DNA from: Pseudomonadota bacterium
GTDB taxonomy: Bacteria > Pseudomonadota > Alphaproteobacteria > Rhizobiales > Xanthobacteraceae
Length of the DNA stretch: 64,000 bases
Assembly: GCA_023386635.1 (NCBI GenBank)
Contig: JAEWJH010000021.1
Span: 1 to 64,000, forward strand
Reading direction: 5' to 3'
The notes below the pieces were generated by a model, which saw only the letters and a list, made by a program, of their open reading frames with translations, was not told where the DNA came from and ran no database searches. Made by a program: the position numbers and the translations under genes. Positions 17,458-26,128 of this stretch are shown one piece after another (the stretch's first letter is position 1; each line of letters begins with the position of its first letter).

Positions 17458-18074
17458 GGTGCACCTCTGGGGACCGCCCAAGGCCGGCGCGCATGATCTT
17501 CCGTGAGAAACGACGCGATCCTGTCGCGATAGGTTTCGGTCAGGCCGATATCGTCCAGGCCGTTGATCAGCTTGGCGCGGCGCGCGGGATCGACGGTGAA
17601 GGCATATGTGTGATTGCCGCAGAGGATGGTCTGGGTTTCGAGATCGACGGTCAGCGGCAGCTCCGGCGCATGCGTCAGCAGCGCGGAGATTTCCGCCGCT
17701 TCCGCGTCGGTGACGATCGCCGTGAGCAATCCGTTCTGCACCGCATTGCCAGAAAAGATGTCGCCGAACGACGGCGCGATAACGCAGCGGACGCCGTAAT
17801 CGACCAGCGCGTAGACCGCCGCCTCGCGCGAGGAGCCGCAGCCGAAATTGCGTGCGCCGACGATGATCTTCGCATCGCGCCAGGCCGGGCGGTTGAGCGG
17901 GAAATCGGCGACCTCATTGCCATCGGGGTCAAAGCGCAGGTCGCGCAACAGCGCATCGCCGATCCCGTCGGCACGGGATCGCTTCAGAAACCGCGCCGGC
18001 AGCAACTGATCGGTGTTCAGATTGACGATGTCGATCGGACAGGCCATGGCCGTCAACCGGACGAATTTATCCAT
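17454..18074 (-). CDS. LeuD-like hydro-lyase small subunit (aconitase superfamily)
   Basis: A 206-residue small subunit of the isopropylmalate-isomerase/homoaconitase/maleate-hydratase type. NFGCGSSREAAVYAL is the signature swivelling-domain loop, and SFGDIFSGNAVQNG follows as in LeuD. The matching large subunit is at 19069-20481, separated by a Bug-receptor gene. Presence in a transporter-rich operon with an FAD monooxygenase and a maleate-isomerase-like gene, without leuA or leuB, argues for a catabolic hydratase acting on maleate, citraconate, dimethylmaleate or a similar cis-diacid. Leucine biosynthesis remains the default alternative for the family. Confidence 0.88.
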   Translation of the reverse strand: MDKFVRLTAMACPIDIVNLNTDQLLPARFLKRSRADGIGDALLRDLRFDPDGNEVADFPLNRPAWRDAKIIVGARNFGCGSSREAAVYALVDYGVRCVIAPSFGDIFSGNAVQNGLLTAIVTDAEAAEISALLTHAPELPLTVDLETQTILCGNHTYAFTVDPARRAKLINGLDDIGLTETYRDRIASFLTEDHARRPWAVPRGAP

Positions 18075-18086
18075 GCAAGATTCCCA

Positions 18087-19046
18087 TTAATTCACCGTCG
18101 CACCCGACGCCTTCACGATCGGCGCCCAGCGCGCGATGTCCTCGCGGACGAAGGCGGCGAACGCGGCCGGCGTGTCACCCACAGGCGTCGCGCCTTCGGT
18201 TTGCAGGCGCGCGCGCAGATTCGGATCGGCCAGCGCGCCGACGATGACGGCGTTCAGTTTTTCTGTGATCGCGGGCGGCAGCTTCGCCGGCCCGAACACA
18301 CCGAACCATGCGGTGGATTCGAAACCGGGAACGGTCTCGCCGATCGCCGGGACATTCGGGAATGCCGGCAGACGCTGGACGCTGGTTACGCCATAGGCGC
18401 GCAGCGTGCCCGCGCGCACATGCTCGGCGCCGGTGACGAGACTGATGAACATCACATCGAGCTGCCCGCCGAGCACATCGGCGAGCGCCGGCGCGGTCCC
18501 CTTATATGGCACATTGAGCATGCGCACGCCCGTCATCAGCTTGAACTTCTCGCCGGCGAGATGCAGCGACGAGCCGATGCCGCCGATCCCGATGGTCAGC
18601 TTGTCCGGCTGGGCCTTGGCCAGATCGATCAGCGCCTTGAGGTCTTGCGTCGGCACTTTTGGATTGCCGACCAGCAGGCTCGGCACCGTGGCGATCTTGG
18701 TGATGGCGGTGAAATCCGCGGCCGGATCGAACGGCAGCTTGGGATAAAGCGACGCATTGATGGTGTGGCTGCTGAAGCTCACCAGCAACGTGTAGCCATC
18801 GGGCGCCGATTTCGCGACGGTCTCGGCGGCAAGATTGCCACCTGCGCCGGGCCGGTTCTCGACAATCACGCCCTGCTTCAGGGCCGCCGCCATCGGCGCA
18901 GCGATGGCCCGGGCGATCGTATCGGTCGTACCGCCCGGCGGCGCGCCGACTAGGAGTTTCACCGGACGCGCCGGATAGTCATCCGCTCGGGCCGCCTGCG
19001 GCGCCAGCAGCATGGCAAGCATCAACACGCAGCCGAGAGACTTCAT
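18087..19046 (-). CDS. Bug/TctC-family periplasmic solute receptor, inserted between the hydro-lyase subunit genes
   Basis: A 319-residue Bug-family receptor with a signal peptide (MKSLGCVLMLAML through QAARADDYPAR). Family motifs are VGAPPGGTTDTIARAIA, ENRPGAGGNLAAETVA, SAPDGYTLL and LNVPYKGTAPALADV. The ATG at 19046 is preceded by GAGG; the longer frame overlaps the leuC-like gene. It lies between the large and small subunits of a LeuCD-like enzyme, which strongly suggests that the receptor's ligand is the hydro-lyase's substrate or a close precursor. No cognate TctAB permease genes are seen. Confidence 0.92.
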   Translation of the reverse strand: MKSLGCVLMLAMLLAPQAARADDYPARPVKLLVGAPPGGTTDTIARAIAAPMAAALKQGVIVENRPGAGGNLAAETVAKSAPDGYTLLVSFSSHTINASLYPKLPFDPAADFTAITKIATVPSLLVGNPKVPTQDLKALIDLAKAQPDKLTIGIGGIGSSLHLAGEKFKLMTGVRMLNVPYKGTAPALADVLGGQLDVMFISLVTGAEHVRAGTLRAYGVTSVQRLPAFPNVPAIGETVPGFESTAWFGVFGPAKLPPAITEKLNAVIVGALADPNLRARLQTEGATPVGDTPAAFAAFVREDIARWAPIVKASGATVN

Positions 19047-19068
19047 CGCATGGCCTCGTCGACCGGGT

Positions 19069-20481
19069 TCATGGCATGCGTCCCTCGAGCAGCGGACGCA
19101 CATCGGCGAGATGGCCGGTGACGGCGGCGGCCGCGACCATCGCCGGAGACATCAGGTGCGTGCGCGCGCCCGGCCCCTGCCGGCCGCGGAAATTGCGATT
19201 GGTGGTGGAGGCGCAGCGCTCGCCCGGCGCGACGAGATCGCCATTGATGCCGACGCACATGGAGCAGCCTGACTCGGCCCACTCCAGCCCGGCATCGCGG
19301 AAGATCATGTCGAGCCCTTCCTGCTCGGCCTGCTGCTTCACCAGCGAAGAGCCGGCGGAGACAAGCCCCGCCACCTTGCTGGTGCGTCCGGCGAGCACTG
19401 CTGCCGCGGCGCGCAGATCCTCGATCCGCGCATTGGTGCAGGAGCCGATGAACACGCGATCCACCGCGATGTCTGTGAGTTTCGTGCCCGGCGCGATGCC
19501 CATATAATCGAGCGCGGCGCGCAGATAGTGTGCCCGCGCCTCGTTCGGCTCGCGCGCCGGATCGGGCACATGGCCATCGATCGGCAAGGCATCCTCCGGG
19601 CTCGTGCCCCAGGTGACGATCGGCGCGATCGCTGCGGCGTCGAGCGTCACCTCCACATCGAATTCGGCATCGCCGTCGCTGCGCAGCGCGGACCAGTCCT
19701 CCACCGCGCGCTCGAATGCCTCGCCCGCCGGCGCAAACGGCCGCCCCTTGAGATAGGCAAAGGTCGTCTCGTCCGGCGCGACGAGTCCGAGGCGCGCGCC
19801 GGCTTCGATCGACAGATTACACAGCGTGAGCCGGCCTTCGATGCTCAAGCCCCGCACCGCCGAGCCCGCATATTCGATGGCATGGCCGGTCGCGCCGTCG
19901 GCGCCGATCCGCGCGATGATCGCCAGCGCCATATCCTTGGCGGCGATGCCGGTGCCGAGCACGCCGTCGACCGTGACGCGCATGCGCTTGGGCTTGCGCT
20001 GCCAGATGGTTTGCGTCGCGAGCACATGCGCGACTTCCGACGCGCCGATGCCGAACGCATAAGCGCCGAGCGCGCCATGGGTCGAGGTGTGGCTGTCGCC
20101 GCAGACGATGAGCAGGCCCGGAAGCGTCAGCCCCTGCTCGGGGCCAACCACATGGACGATGCCCTGGCGCGGATCGCTCAATCCGAACAGGCGGATACCG
20201 TGCTTCGCGGTGTTGTCGGTGAGCTGCCGCACCATCCGCGCAATCTCGGGATTGGCGATCGCCGTGCGCGGCGCGCGGGTCGGCACGTAATGATCGGCAA
20301 CGCCGAAGGTCAGTTCCGGATGCGCCACCGTGGCGCGACGGCGCGCGATCTGGTCGAAGGCATGGAACGAGCCTTCGTGCACGTAATGACGATCGACGAA
20401 CAGCAGCGTTTCGCCATCGTCGCGGCGGACGATCTCGTGCGCGCGCCACAGCTTGTCGAATAATGTCAGGCCGGAATTCAT
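19069..20481 (-). CDS. LeuC-like hydro-lyase large subunit ([4Fe-4S] aconitase superfamily)
   Basis: A 470-residue large subunit of the isopropylmalate isomerase class. Cluster-binding cysteines are visible in VFIGSCTNARIEDL and SGCSMCVGINGD; CGDSHTSTHGALGAYAFGIG is the usual active-site segment. The N-terminal motif differs from biosynthetic LeuC: the DRHYVHEGSFHAF stretch replaces the VHEVTSPQAF pattern. That supports a different diacid substrate. The ATG at 20481 was chosen by alignment with LeuC N-termini (GLTLFDKLW); the longer open frame crosses the divergent regulator's promoter. First gene of the leftward operon running to 14477. Confidence 0.9.
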   Translation of the reverse strand: MNSGLTLFDKLWRAHEIVRRDDGETLLFVDRHYVHEGSFHAFDQIARRRATVAHPELTFGVADHYVPTRAPRTAIANPEIARMVRQLTDNTAKHGIRLFGLSDPRQGIVHVVGPEQGLTLPGLLIVCGDSHTSTHGALGAYAFGIGASEVAHVLATQTIWQRKPKRMRVTVDGVLGTGIAAKDMALAIIARIGADGATGHAIEYAGSAVRGLSIEGRLTLCNLSIEAGARLGLVAPDETTFAYLKGRPFAPAGEAFERAVEDWSALRSDGDAEFDVEVTLDAAAIAPIVTWGTSPEDALPIDGHVPDPAREPNEARAHYLRAALDYMGIAPGTKLTDIAVDRVFIGSCTNARIEDLRAAAAVLAGRTSKVAGLVSAGSSLVKQQAEQEGLDMIFRDAGLEWAESGCSMCVGINGDLVAPGERCASTTNRNFRGRQGPGARTHLMSPAMVAAAAVTGHLADVRPLLEGRMP

Positions 20482-20554
20482 GGCAACGACAATCACTACT
20501 TGATCCGACCGCCTGGCCGCGCTGCGCGGTTCCGGGCAGTTGACGCGGAACTTG

Positions 20555-20570
20555 GTATGATAAATGATAC
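20555..20570. promoter_or_regulatory. Candidate HutC/GntR operator near-palindrome
   Basis: GTATGATAAATGATAC is a near-palindrome (GTAT-AT--AT-ATAC) in the 138-bp gap between the divergent leuC-like and HutC-type genes. A TTGACG at 20540 and AATGAT at 20563 (17-bp spacer) could form a rightward promoter that this site would overlap. A half-site, AAATGATATT, recurs at 21474, just before the Liv receptor gene. The regulator encoded next door is the likely binder; not more than a suggestion. Confidence 0.4.
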
Positions 20571-20619
20571 TAATCACGGGGAGCGTCAATACGGATTTCC
20601 CGGAGTGCCGGAGGCGCGT

Positions 20620-21468
20620 GTGGCCGAACCATTGGGTGAAGCGAAAGCGAGACGGATCTATCTGATCCTGCGCGACCGCATCCTCAGCAACAGCTTCGCG
20701 CACGGCACGCGCCTGCCGACCGAGAACGATCTCGCCCGCTTCCATCGCGTCTCGCGCGTCACGGTGCGCCGTGCGCTGGAAGAATTGGCGCGCGAACGGC
20801 TGATCGAGCGTCGGCGCGCCAGCGGCACCCGCGTCATCTACAAGCCGGAATCCGGGCCTCTCACCGCCGACATCACCGGCGCTCTCGCCACGCGCGCGGA
20901 GATGGGCAAACGCACGACGATCAAGCTGCTGGCGTTCGATTATGTGCCATCCGCGGGCCCGATCGGCACCGCGCTCGGCCTGCCGCCGGAAGAAAAGCTG
21001 CAGCGCTCGGTGCGCGTGCGGCAGTTCAAGGGCGTCGCCTTCTCCTATCTGACGACGCACGTACCCGAGCATATCGGCAACACCTATTCCAAAGCGGAGT
21101 TGGCGAGCGGCCCGCTTCTCACGCTGCTGGAACGCTCCGGCGTGCGGATCGAGCGCGCGACGCAGCGCCTCGGCGCGGCGTTGGCGACACCGGAGATCGC
21201 GCACGCGCTCGACGTGCGCACGGGTTCGCCGCTAATTGAACTCACCCGCATCGTGTTCGACAAGGAAGGCCGCGGCGTCGAGCACCTGCACGCGCTCTAC
21301 CGGCCCGACCGCTACACGTTCGAAATGGAAATGGAGCGCGCCGGCTCCGGCGGCGCACGCCGCTGGACACCCGTTGCCAAGCGCGCGCGGAACAAGACGT
21401 CCGGCAAGAAGCCATCAAGCACCAAGACAGCACGGACACAGAAGCCGCGCCGCAAAACATCACGCTGA
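20620..21468 (+). CDS. GntR/HutC-subfamily transcriptional regulator (UTRA domain)
   Basis: A 282-residue regulator. Residues about 10-75 form the GntR winged helix with GTRLPTENDLARFHRVSRVT and VRRALEEL. The remainder is a UTRA ligand-binding domain of HutC type, ending in a basic tail rich in Lys/Arg/Thr. Start chosen as GTG at 20620 because GGAGG lies 5 nt upstream; longer in-frame ATGs at 20557 and 20500 lie in the promoter region. It is transcribed divergently from the LeuCD operon and immediately precedes the Liv-type importer, so it probably governs both. The basic tail (about 40 residues) is longer than in typical HutC proteins. Confidence 0.88.
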   Translation: MAEPLGEAKARRIYLILRDRILSNSFAHGTRLPTENDLARFHRVSRVTVRRALEELARERLIERRRASGTRVIYKPESGPLTADITGALATRAEMGKRTTIKLLAFDYVPSAGPIGTALGLPPEEKLQRSVRVRQFKGVAFSYLTTHVPEHIGNTYSKAELASGPLLTLLERSGVRIERATQRLGAALATPEIAHALDVRTGSPLIELTRIVFDKEGRGVEHLHALYRPDRYTFEMEMERAGSGGARRWTPVAKRARNKTSGKKPSSTKTARTQKPRRKTSR

Positions 21469-21504
21469 CCGACAAATGATATTGAACAGAGGGGAGAAAA
21501 GCTC

Positions 21505-22722
21505 ATGTCGCTGAACAAGCTCAATCGCCGCACCTTCCTGCAATCGACCGCGCTCGGCGCGGCTGCCATTACCGCCCCGTCCGTGCTGCGCGCCCAAGGC
21601 GCGTCAGTAAAGGTCGGCATTCTGCATCCGGTCTCGGGCGCGTTGTCCTACTCCGGCCAGCAGGGCCGGCTCGGCGCACAGATGGCTGTCGACGCCATCA
21701 ATGCCGCCGGCGGCATCAAGGCGCTGAACGGCGCGAAGATCGAAGCCATGCTCGGCGACGCGCAATCGACGCCGGAAGGCGGCAACGCCGAGGTCGAGAA
21801 AATGAACAGCGCCGGCGTCAGCGCGGTTGTCGGCGGCTACGCCTCCTCGATCTGCCTCTCGGCGAGCCAGACCGCGGCGCGCTACGACCTGCCCTATGTG
21901 GTCGATGTCGGCGTGGTCGACAGCATCGTCACCCGTGGGTTGAAGAACACGTTCCGCTTCGGCCCCGGCTTCGGCGTGATCGCCAAGACGGCTCTCGACA
22001 ATCTCGTCGCGATCAATGACGCCGCCGGCAAGCCGGCCAAGACCGTGATGATCGTGCATGAGGATTCGGCGTTCGGCGCCGGCCTCGCCAAGCTGCTCAA
22101 CGCGCAACTGCCCGAGCGCGGTTTCCAGATCCTCGAAACCATCGCGCATCCGACGCCCACTCGCGACTTCAACAACGTCGCGCTGAAGATCAAGGCGCAG
22201 AACCCTGACATCGTCATTCCGGCGAACTACTACAACGAATATGTGCTGCTGGCGCGCACCATGCAGCAGCAGCGGATCCGCCCGAAGGGCATCTACTCGG
22301 TGCTCGGCGGCGCAGCGTCGTCGTACAAATTCGTCAAGGAATTCCCGGACGCCGCAGAATACATCATGGATTGCAACCACTGGTTCGATCCGAAGAACCC
22401 GAAGGCGCTCGAACTGAAGAAGCAGGTGGAAGCCAAGGGGCAGTTCTACACCTACGAGGTGTACATGAATTATTCCTGCGTGCTGCTGCTGGCCGATGCG
22501 ATCGAACGCGCCGCGAGCACCGACCGCGCCAAGATCATCAGCGCGCTGGAAAGCTCGACTTTCAAGGGACACGTCATGCCCTATGGCCCGACCAAGTTCG
22601 TCAACGGCCAGAACCAGGGCGCCGCGCCGGTCAACACCCAGGTGCTCAAGAAGGATATCGAAGTGATCCTGCCGGCCGAATTTGCCTCGGCGAAAGCAGT
22701 ATTCCCGATGCCGCGCGCCTGA
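21505..22722 (+). CDS. Liv-type ABC transporter periplasmic substrate-binding protein
   Basis: A 405-residue type I periplasmic binding protein of the branched-chain amino acid/amide (LivJ, AmiC-like) family. The N-terminus has a twin-arginine-like signal, NRRTFLQSTALGAAA. The mature part begins VKVGILHPVSGALSYSG and contains the typical EDSAFGAGLAKLL segment. The ATG follows GAGGGGAG. It heads a complete transporter (two permeases, two ATPases), followed directly by catabolic genes. Substrates of this family include amides, aromatic acids and dicarboxylates as well as amino acids, so the ligand may be the pathway compound. Confidence 0.93.
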   Translation: MSLNKLNRRTFLQSTALGAAAITAPSVLRAQGASVKVGILHPVSGALSYSGQQGRLGAQMAVDAINAAGGIKALNGAKIEAMLGDAQSTPEGGNAEVEKMNSAGVSAVVGGYASSICLSASQTAARYDLPYVVDVGVVDSIVTRGLKNTFRFGPGFGVIAKTALDNLVAINDAAGKPAKTVMIVHEDSAFGAGLAKLLNAQLPERGFQILETIAHPTPTRDFNNVALKIKAQNPDIVIPANYYNEYVLLARTMQQQRIRPKGIYSVLGGAASSYKFVKEFPDAAEYIMDCNHWFDPKNPKALELKKQVEAKGQFYTYEVYMNYSCVLLLADAIERAASTDRAKIISALESSTFKGHVMPYGPTKFVNGQNQGAAPVNTQVLKKDIEVILPAEFASAKAVFPMPRA

Positions 22723-22772
22723 CCGTTCCACGCGGGCGGCTCACCGGCCGCCCGCCCCTCTCGGGTTTGCGG

Positions 22773-23648
22773 ATGCTGTTGTCGCCGGCCATTCTCTTTA
22801 CTGCCGTCCTGAACGGGCTGATGACCGGCGCGATTTACGCGCTGATCGCGCTCGGCCTGACGCTGATTTACGGCGTGCTGCACATCATCAATTTCGCGCA
22901 CGGGGCGCTGCTGACGGTCGCGCTGTTCGCCGCGCTGATCGCTTACCAGACCTTCGGCATAGACCCTTATCTCGCGGCGTTTCTGCTCGCGCCGCTGTTC
23001 TTCGGCCTCGGCTATCTCTTGCAACGGCTGGTGATCGGCCCGGCGGCGCAAGGCGAGGACCGCAATATCCTTCTCGTCACGCTCGGCCTCGCGGTGCTGA
23101 TCGAGAACGCGCTGCTTTACGTCTTTCGCGCCGACACGCGGACCATCAACCTGCCCTATGCCTTTGAGGTGTTCGAGATCGGCCCCGCGGTCGTCGCGCT
23201 GCCGCGGCTGGTGGCGCTCGGCGCCGTTGCGGTCACGACGCTGATCCTGTGGGGGATCATGCGCTACACCAGCACCGGCCGGGCGATCCGCGCCGTGGCC
23301 AAGGAAAAACTCGGTGCGCAACTCGCCGGTATCGACGTCGCGCATATCTATGCGGTGACGTTCGGTCTCGGTACCGCCTGTCTCGCCGTCGCCGCCTGCC
23401 TGCTGCTGCCGACCTATTACGTCAATCCGGGCGCCGGTAACGCCTTCGTGCTGGTCGCCTTCACCATCGTCGTGCTCGGCGGTATGGGTTCGCTGGTCGG
23501 CGCGTTGCTCGGCGGGCTGCTGATCGGGGTGGTCGAAAGCCTGTGCGGCTTCTTCCTCGGCGAATCGCTCGGCCAGATCGGCATCTTCGCGATCTTCATT
23601 CTGGTGCTGCTGCTGCGCCCGCATGGCCTGTTCGGAGAAGCGACGTGA
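22773..23648 (+). CDS. Liv-type ABC transporter permease (LivH family)
   Basis: A 291-residue inner-membrane permease with about eight hydrophobic segments. Family motifs include LNGLMTGAIYALIALGLTLIYGVLHIINFAHGA at the N-terminus (residues 9-41) and the cytoplasmic coupling loop YTSTGRAIRAVAKEK. VLGGMGSLVGALLGGLLIG is near the C-terminus. The ATG at 22773 was preferred because hydrophobic homology begins there; a TTG two codons upstream is possible and the ribosome-binding site is weak. The stop overlaps the GTG of the next permease gene (GTGA). Confidence 0.93.
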   Translation: MLLSPAILFTAVLNGLMTGAIYALIALGLTLIYGVLHIINFAHGALLTVALFAALIAYQTFGIDPYLAAFLLAPLFFGLGYLLQRLVIGPAAQGEDRNILLVTLGLAVLIENALLYVFRADTRTINLPYAFEVFEIGPAVVALPRLVALGAVAVTTLILWGIMRYTSTGRAIRAVAKEKLGAQLAGIDVAHIYAVTFGLGTACLAVAACLLLPTYYVNPGAGNAFVLVAFTIVVLGGMGSLVGALLGGLLIGVVESLCGFFLGESLGQIGIFAIFILVLLLRPHGLFGEAT

Positions 23649-24643
23649 AAGGCGTCGGCACCATTCTGGTTGTTGCCGCGCTGCTCGCCACCGTGCCGCT
23701 GTTCGGCGTGTCCAACGTCACGTTGAACTTTCTCGTCACGGCCCTGATCATTGCGCTCGCCGGCCAGGGCTGGAACGTGCTCGGCGGCTATGGCGGCCAA
23801 TATTCGTTCGGCCACGCCGCGTTTTTCGGTACCGGCGCTTATGTGTCGGCGATCCTGCAATTGCGCTATGGCGTCAATGCCTGGATCGCGTTCCCCGCCG
23901 GCATCGGCGCGGGGGCGCTGGCCGGTGCGATCATCGGTGGCTTGAGTTTCCGCTCCGGCCTGCGCGGCTCTTATTTCGCGCTGGTGACGCTGGCCTTCGC
24001 CGAAGTGCTGCGCATTCTCGCCAGCGTCGCGCCGATCACCGGCGCCGGCGTCGGCCTTCTCGTCAAGCTCGACCTGCGGCCGGAAGCGTTCCAGTTCCAG
24101 AGCCGCGTGCCATTCTACTGGATCATCCTCGCTCTGGTGACCGCCTCGCTGCTGATCGTGCGCGCGATCGAGAACAGCCGGTTCGGCGCCTATCTCGTCG
24201 CCGTGCGCGAGAACGAGGAAGCGGCCAAGGCGCTCGGCGTCAACGTCATCGCGGTGAAACTCGGCGCCATGGTCGTCTCCGCCGCCATCGTCGCGGCAGC
24301 CGGCGGCTTCTATGTGCAGTATTTCCTGTTCATCGACGCCGGTATCGCCTACGGCCCGTGGATCTCCATCGAGGCGCTGCTGGCGCCGATCATCGGCGGC
24401 GTCGGCACCGTGTTCGGGCCGCTCCTGGGCGCGCTGGTCGTCAAGGTGCTGGGCGAGGCCGCGAAGCTCGTCACCGGCGATGCGCCCGGCCTCGATCTGA
24501 TGATCTATGGCGGCGTGCTGGTGCTGGTGATCGCGCTGGCGCCGCGCGGCATCGCCGGCGTGGTCGCCGATCTGCGCTCCCGTATCCTTCGGCGCAAGCC
24601 GGAAGCAAAGCCGGAGCAACCGACGGCAGGACGCCATGTCTGA
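23645..24643 (+). CDS. Liv-type ABC transporter permease (LivM family)
   Basis: A 332-residue inner-membrane permease of the LivM family, the second transmembrane half of the importer. It has repeated hydrophobic helices and the diagnostic segments GYGGQYSFGHAAFFGTGAY and SRFGAYLVAVRENEEAA (coupling loop). IGGVGTVFGPLLGALV follows toward the C-terminus. The GTG at 23645 overlaps the preceding stop; the longer ATG frame at 23543 would lie within the LivH-like gene. It overlaps the downstream ATPase gene by 8 nt, consistent with coupled expression. Confidence 0.93.
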   Translation: MKGVGTILVVAALLATVPLFGVSNVTLNFLVTALIIALAGQGWNVLGGYGGQYSFGHAAFFGTGAYVSAILQLRYGVNAWIAFPAGIGAGALAGAIIGGLSFRSGLRGSYFALVTLAFAEVLRILASVAPITGAGVGLLVKLDLRPEAFQFQSRVPFYWIILALVTASLLIVRAIENSRFGAYLVAVRENEEAAKALGVNVIAVKLGAMVVSAAIVAAAGGFYVQYFLFIDAGIAYGPWISIEALLAPIIGGVGTVFGPLLGALVVKVLGEAAKLVTGDAPGLDLMIYGGVLVLVIALAPRGIAGVVADLRSRILRRKPEAKPEQPTAGRHV

Positions 24644-25397
24644 CGCCGTCATGTTACGTGTCGAAAATGTGAGCAAGCGCTTCGGCGGGTTGCTGGCCGT
24701 CGACGGCGCGAGCTTCGACGCGCAGGCCGGCCGCATCACCGCACTGATCGGCCCGAACGGCGCCGGGAAAACCACGCTGTTCTCGATCATCTCCGGCTTC
24801 CAGCCGCCGACGTCCGGTCGTGTCCTGTTCGAGGGCGAGAACATCGTCGGCGTGCCACCCCATCGCCTCGCGCAGCGCGGCATCGTCCGCACCTTCCAGA
24901 TCGTGCAGCCGTTCGCCGGGCTGACGGTGCGCGAGAATATCGCGGTCGGTGCGCATCTGTCGCGGCCGCGCCGCGCCGACGCGCTGGCCGCCGCCGAAGC
25001 GGTCGCCGCGCGCGTCGGCCTTGCCGCCCAACTCGACAAGCCCGCCGCCGGGCTAACGGTCGCCGGCCGCAAGCGGCTCGAACTCGCCCGCGCGCTGGCG
25101 CTCCAGCCGCGCCTGCTGCTGCTCGATGAAGTGCTCGCCGGCCTCAATCCGTCCGAAGTGCGCGACATGGTGCCGGTGATCCGCAGTTTGGTCGATCAGG
25201 GCATCACCGTCATCATGATCGAGCACATCATGCATGCGGTGATGAACCTCGCGCAGCACGTGCTGGTGCTGTCCGAAGGAAAGATCATCGCCGGCGGCAC
25301 GCCGAACGAGATCGCCGGCAACCCGCAGGTGGTGGAAGCCTATCTCGGCCGCGGCGCGGCACAGCGCATGCTCCAGGCGGGAGTGGCCCATGCCTGA
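24636..25397 (+). CDS. Liv-type ABC transporter ATPase (LivG family)
   Basis: A 253-residue cytoplasmic ATPase. Walker A is GPNGAGKTT near residue 39 and Walker B is LLLLDEVLAGL. The signature region reads LTVAGRKRLELARAL in place of a canonical LSGGQ, a divergence also common among LivG proteins. The H-loop histidine lies in MIEHIMHAVM. It pairs with the LivF-like ATPase that begins 8 nt before its stop. Together with the two permeases and the receptor upstream it forms a complete five-gene importer. Confidence 0.94.
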   Translation: MSDAVMLRVENVSKRFGGLLAVDGASFDAQAGRITALIGPNGAGKTTLFSIISGFQPPTSGRVLFEGENIVGVPPHRLAQRGIVRTFQIVQPFAGLTVRENIAVGAHLSRPRRADALAAAEAVAARVGLAAQLDKPAAGLTVAGRKRLELARALALQPRLLLLDEVLAGLNPSEVRDMVPVIRSLVDQGITVIMIEHIMHAVMNLAQHVLVLSEGKIIAGGTPNEIAGNPQVVEAYLGRGAAQRMLQAGVAHA

Positions 25398-25425
25398 GCC
25401 GATGTCTGAGCCGATGCCTGAACCA
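25390..25425 (+). repeat. Three tandem 12-bp units at the livF-type start, each with an ATG
   Basis: ATGCCTGAGCCG, ATGTCTGAGCCG and ATGCCTGAACCA follow each other directly. The first unit contains the stop codon of the preceding ATPase gene (TGA at 25395) and each unit offers an in-frame ATG, encoding M-P/S-E-P repeats. This looks like slippage-type expansion at a coupled stop/start junction and leaves the true start of the downstream gene open by up to 24 nt. Confidence 0.85.
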
Positions 25426-26127
25426 ATCCTTGCCGTCGAACACCTGCGCTCCGGCTACGGCATCACTGAAGTATTGCGCGGCGTCGATCTCACCATCCAT
25501 TGCGGCGAGATCATCGCCGTGCTCGGCTCGAACGGCGCCGGCAAATCCACGCTCAACCGCACGCTCTCCGGCGTCAACCGCGCCTGGAGCGGCAGCATCC
25601 GATTCGCCGGCGCGGCGATCGAACGCGAAAATCCTGCCCAAATCGTCGCGCGCGGGCTGATCCACGTGCCCGAAGGCCGGCGCGTATTCCCAAATCTATC
25701 GGTGCGGGAAAACCTCGACCTCGGCGCCTATCGCCGAGGCGCCAGCCGCAGCCGCGAGACCCTAGCCCGCGTGTTCTCGATCTTCCCGCGGCTGGCCGAG
25801 CGGCAGAGCCAGCGCGCCGGCACGCTCTCTGGCGGCGAGCAGCAGATGCTTGCGATCGGCCGCGGGCTGATGGCCGACCCACAACTGTTGATCCTCGACG
25901 AGCCGTCGCTCGGCCTGTCGCCTCTGCTGGTGGAAGAGCTGTTCGCCCTGATCCAGACAATCAACGCCGAGGGCATCGCCATCCTGCTGGTCGAACAGAA
26001 CGTGGTACAGAGTCTCGACGTCGCGCAGCGCGCCTATGTGCTCGACAACGGGCAGTTCGTACTGCAAGGCGACGTCGCCACGCTGCGCGATAATCCCGAT
26101 CTCAAGCGAACCTATCTCGGAATGTAA
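25390..26127 (+). CDS. Liv-type ABC transporter ATPase (LivF family)
   Basis: A 245-residue ATPase of the LivF family. Walker A is GSNGAGKST (about 44-52), the signature is TLSGGEQQMLAIGRGLM and Walker B is LLILDEPSLGL. VPEGRRVFPNLSVRENL is characteristic of LivF. The N-terminus consists of three repeats of a four-residue unit (MPEP/MSEP/MPEP), so translation may begin at 25390, 25402 or 25414; homology to LivF starts after the repeats. Last gene of the importer; the lyase gene begins one base after its stop. Confidence 0.94.
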   Translation: MPEPMSEPMPEPILAVEHLRSGYGITEVLRGVDLTIHCGEIIAVLGSNGAGKSTLNRTLSGVNRAWSGSIRFAGAAIERENPAQIVARGLIHVPEGRRVFPNLSVRENLDLGAYRRGASRSRETLARVFSIFPRLAERQSQRAGTLSGGEQQMLAIGRGLMADPQLLILDEPSLGLSPLLVEELFALIQTINAEGIAILLVEQNVVQSLDVAQRAYVLDNGQFVLQGDVATLRDNPDLKRTYLGM

Positions 26128-26128
26128 A

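Noticed and set aside
17454..20481. Leucine biosynthesis leuCD
   Set aside because: Not accepted as the main call: no leuA or leuB, a Bug gene between the subunits, a changed N-terminal motif in the large subunit and surrounding catabolic genes. It remains an alternative.
23417..25168. A 583-codon leftward open frame across the Liv permease and ATPase genes
   Set aside because: Spans three overlapping real genes on the other strand and shows no recognisable domain.
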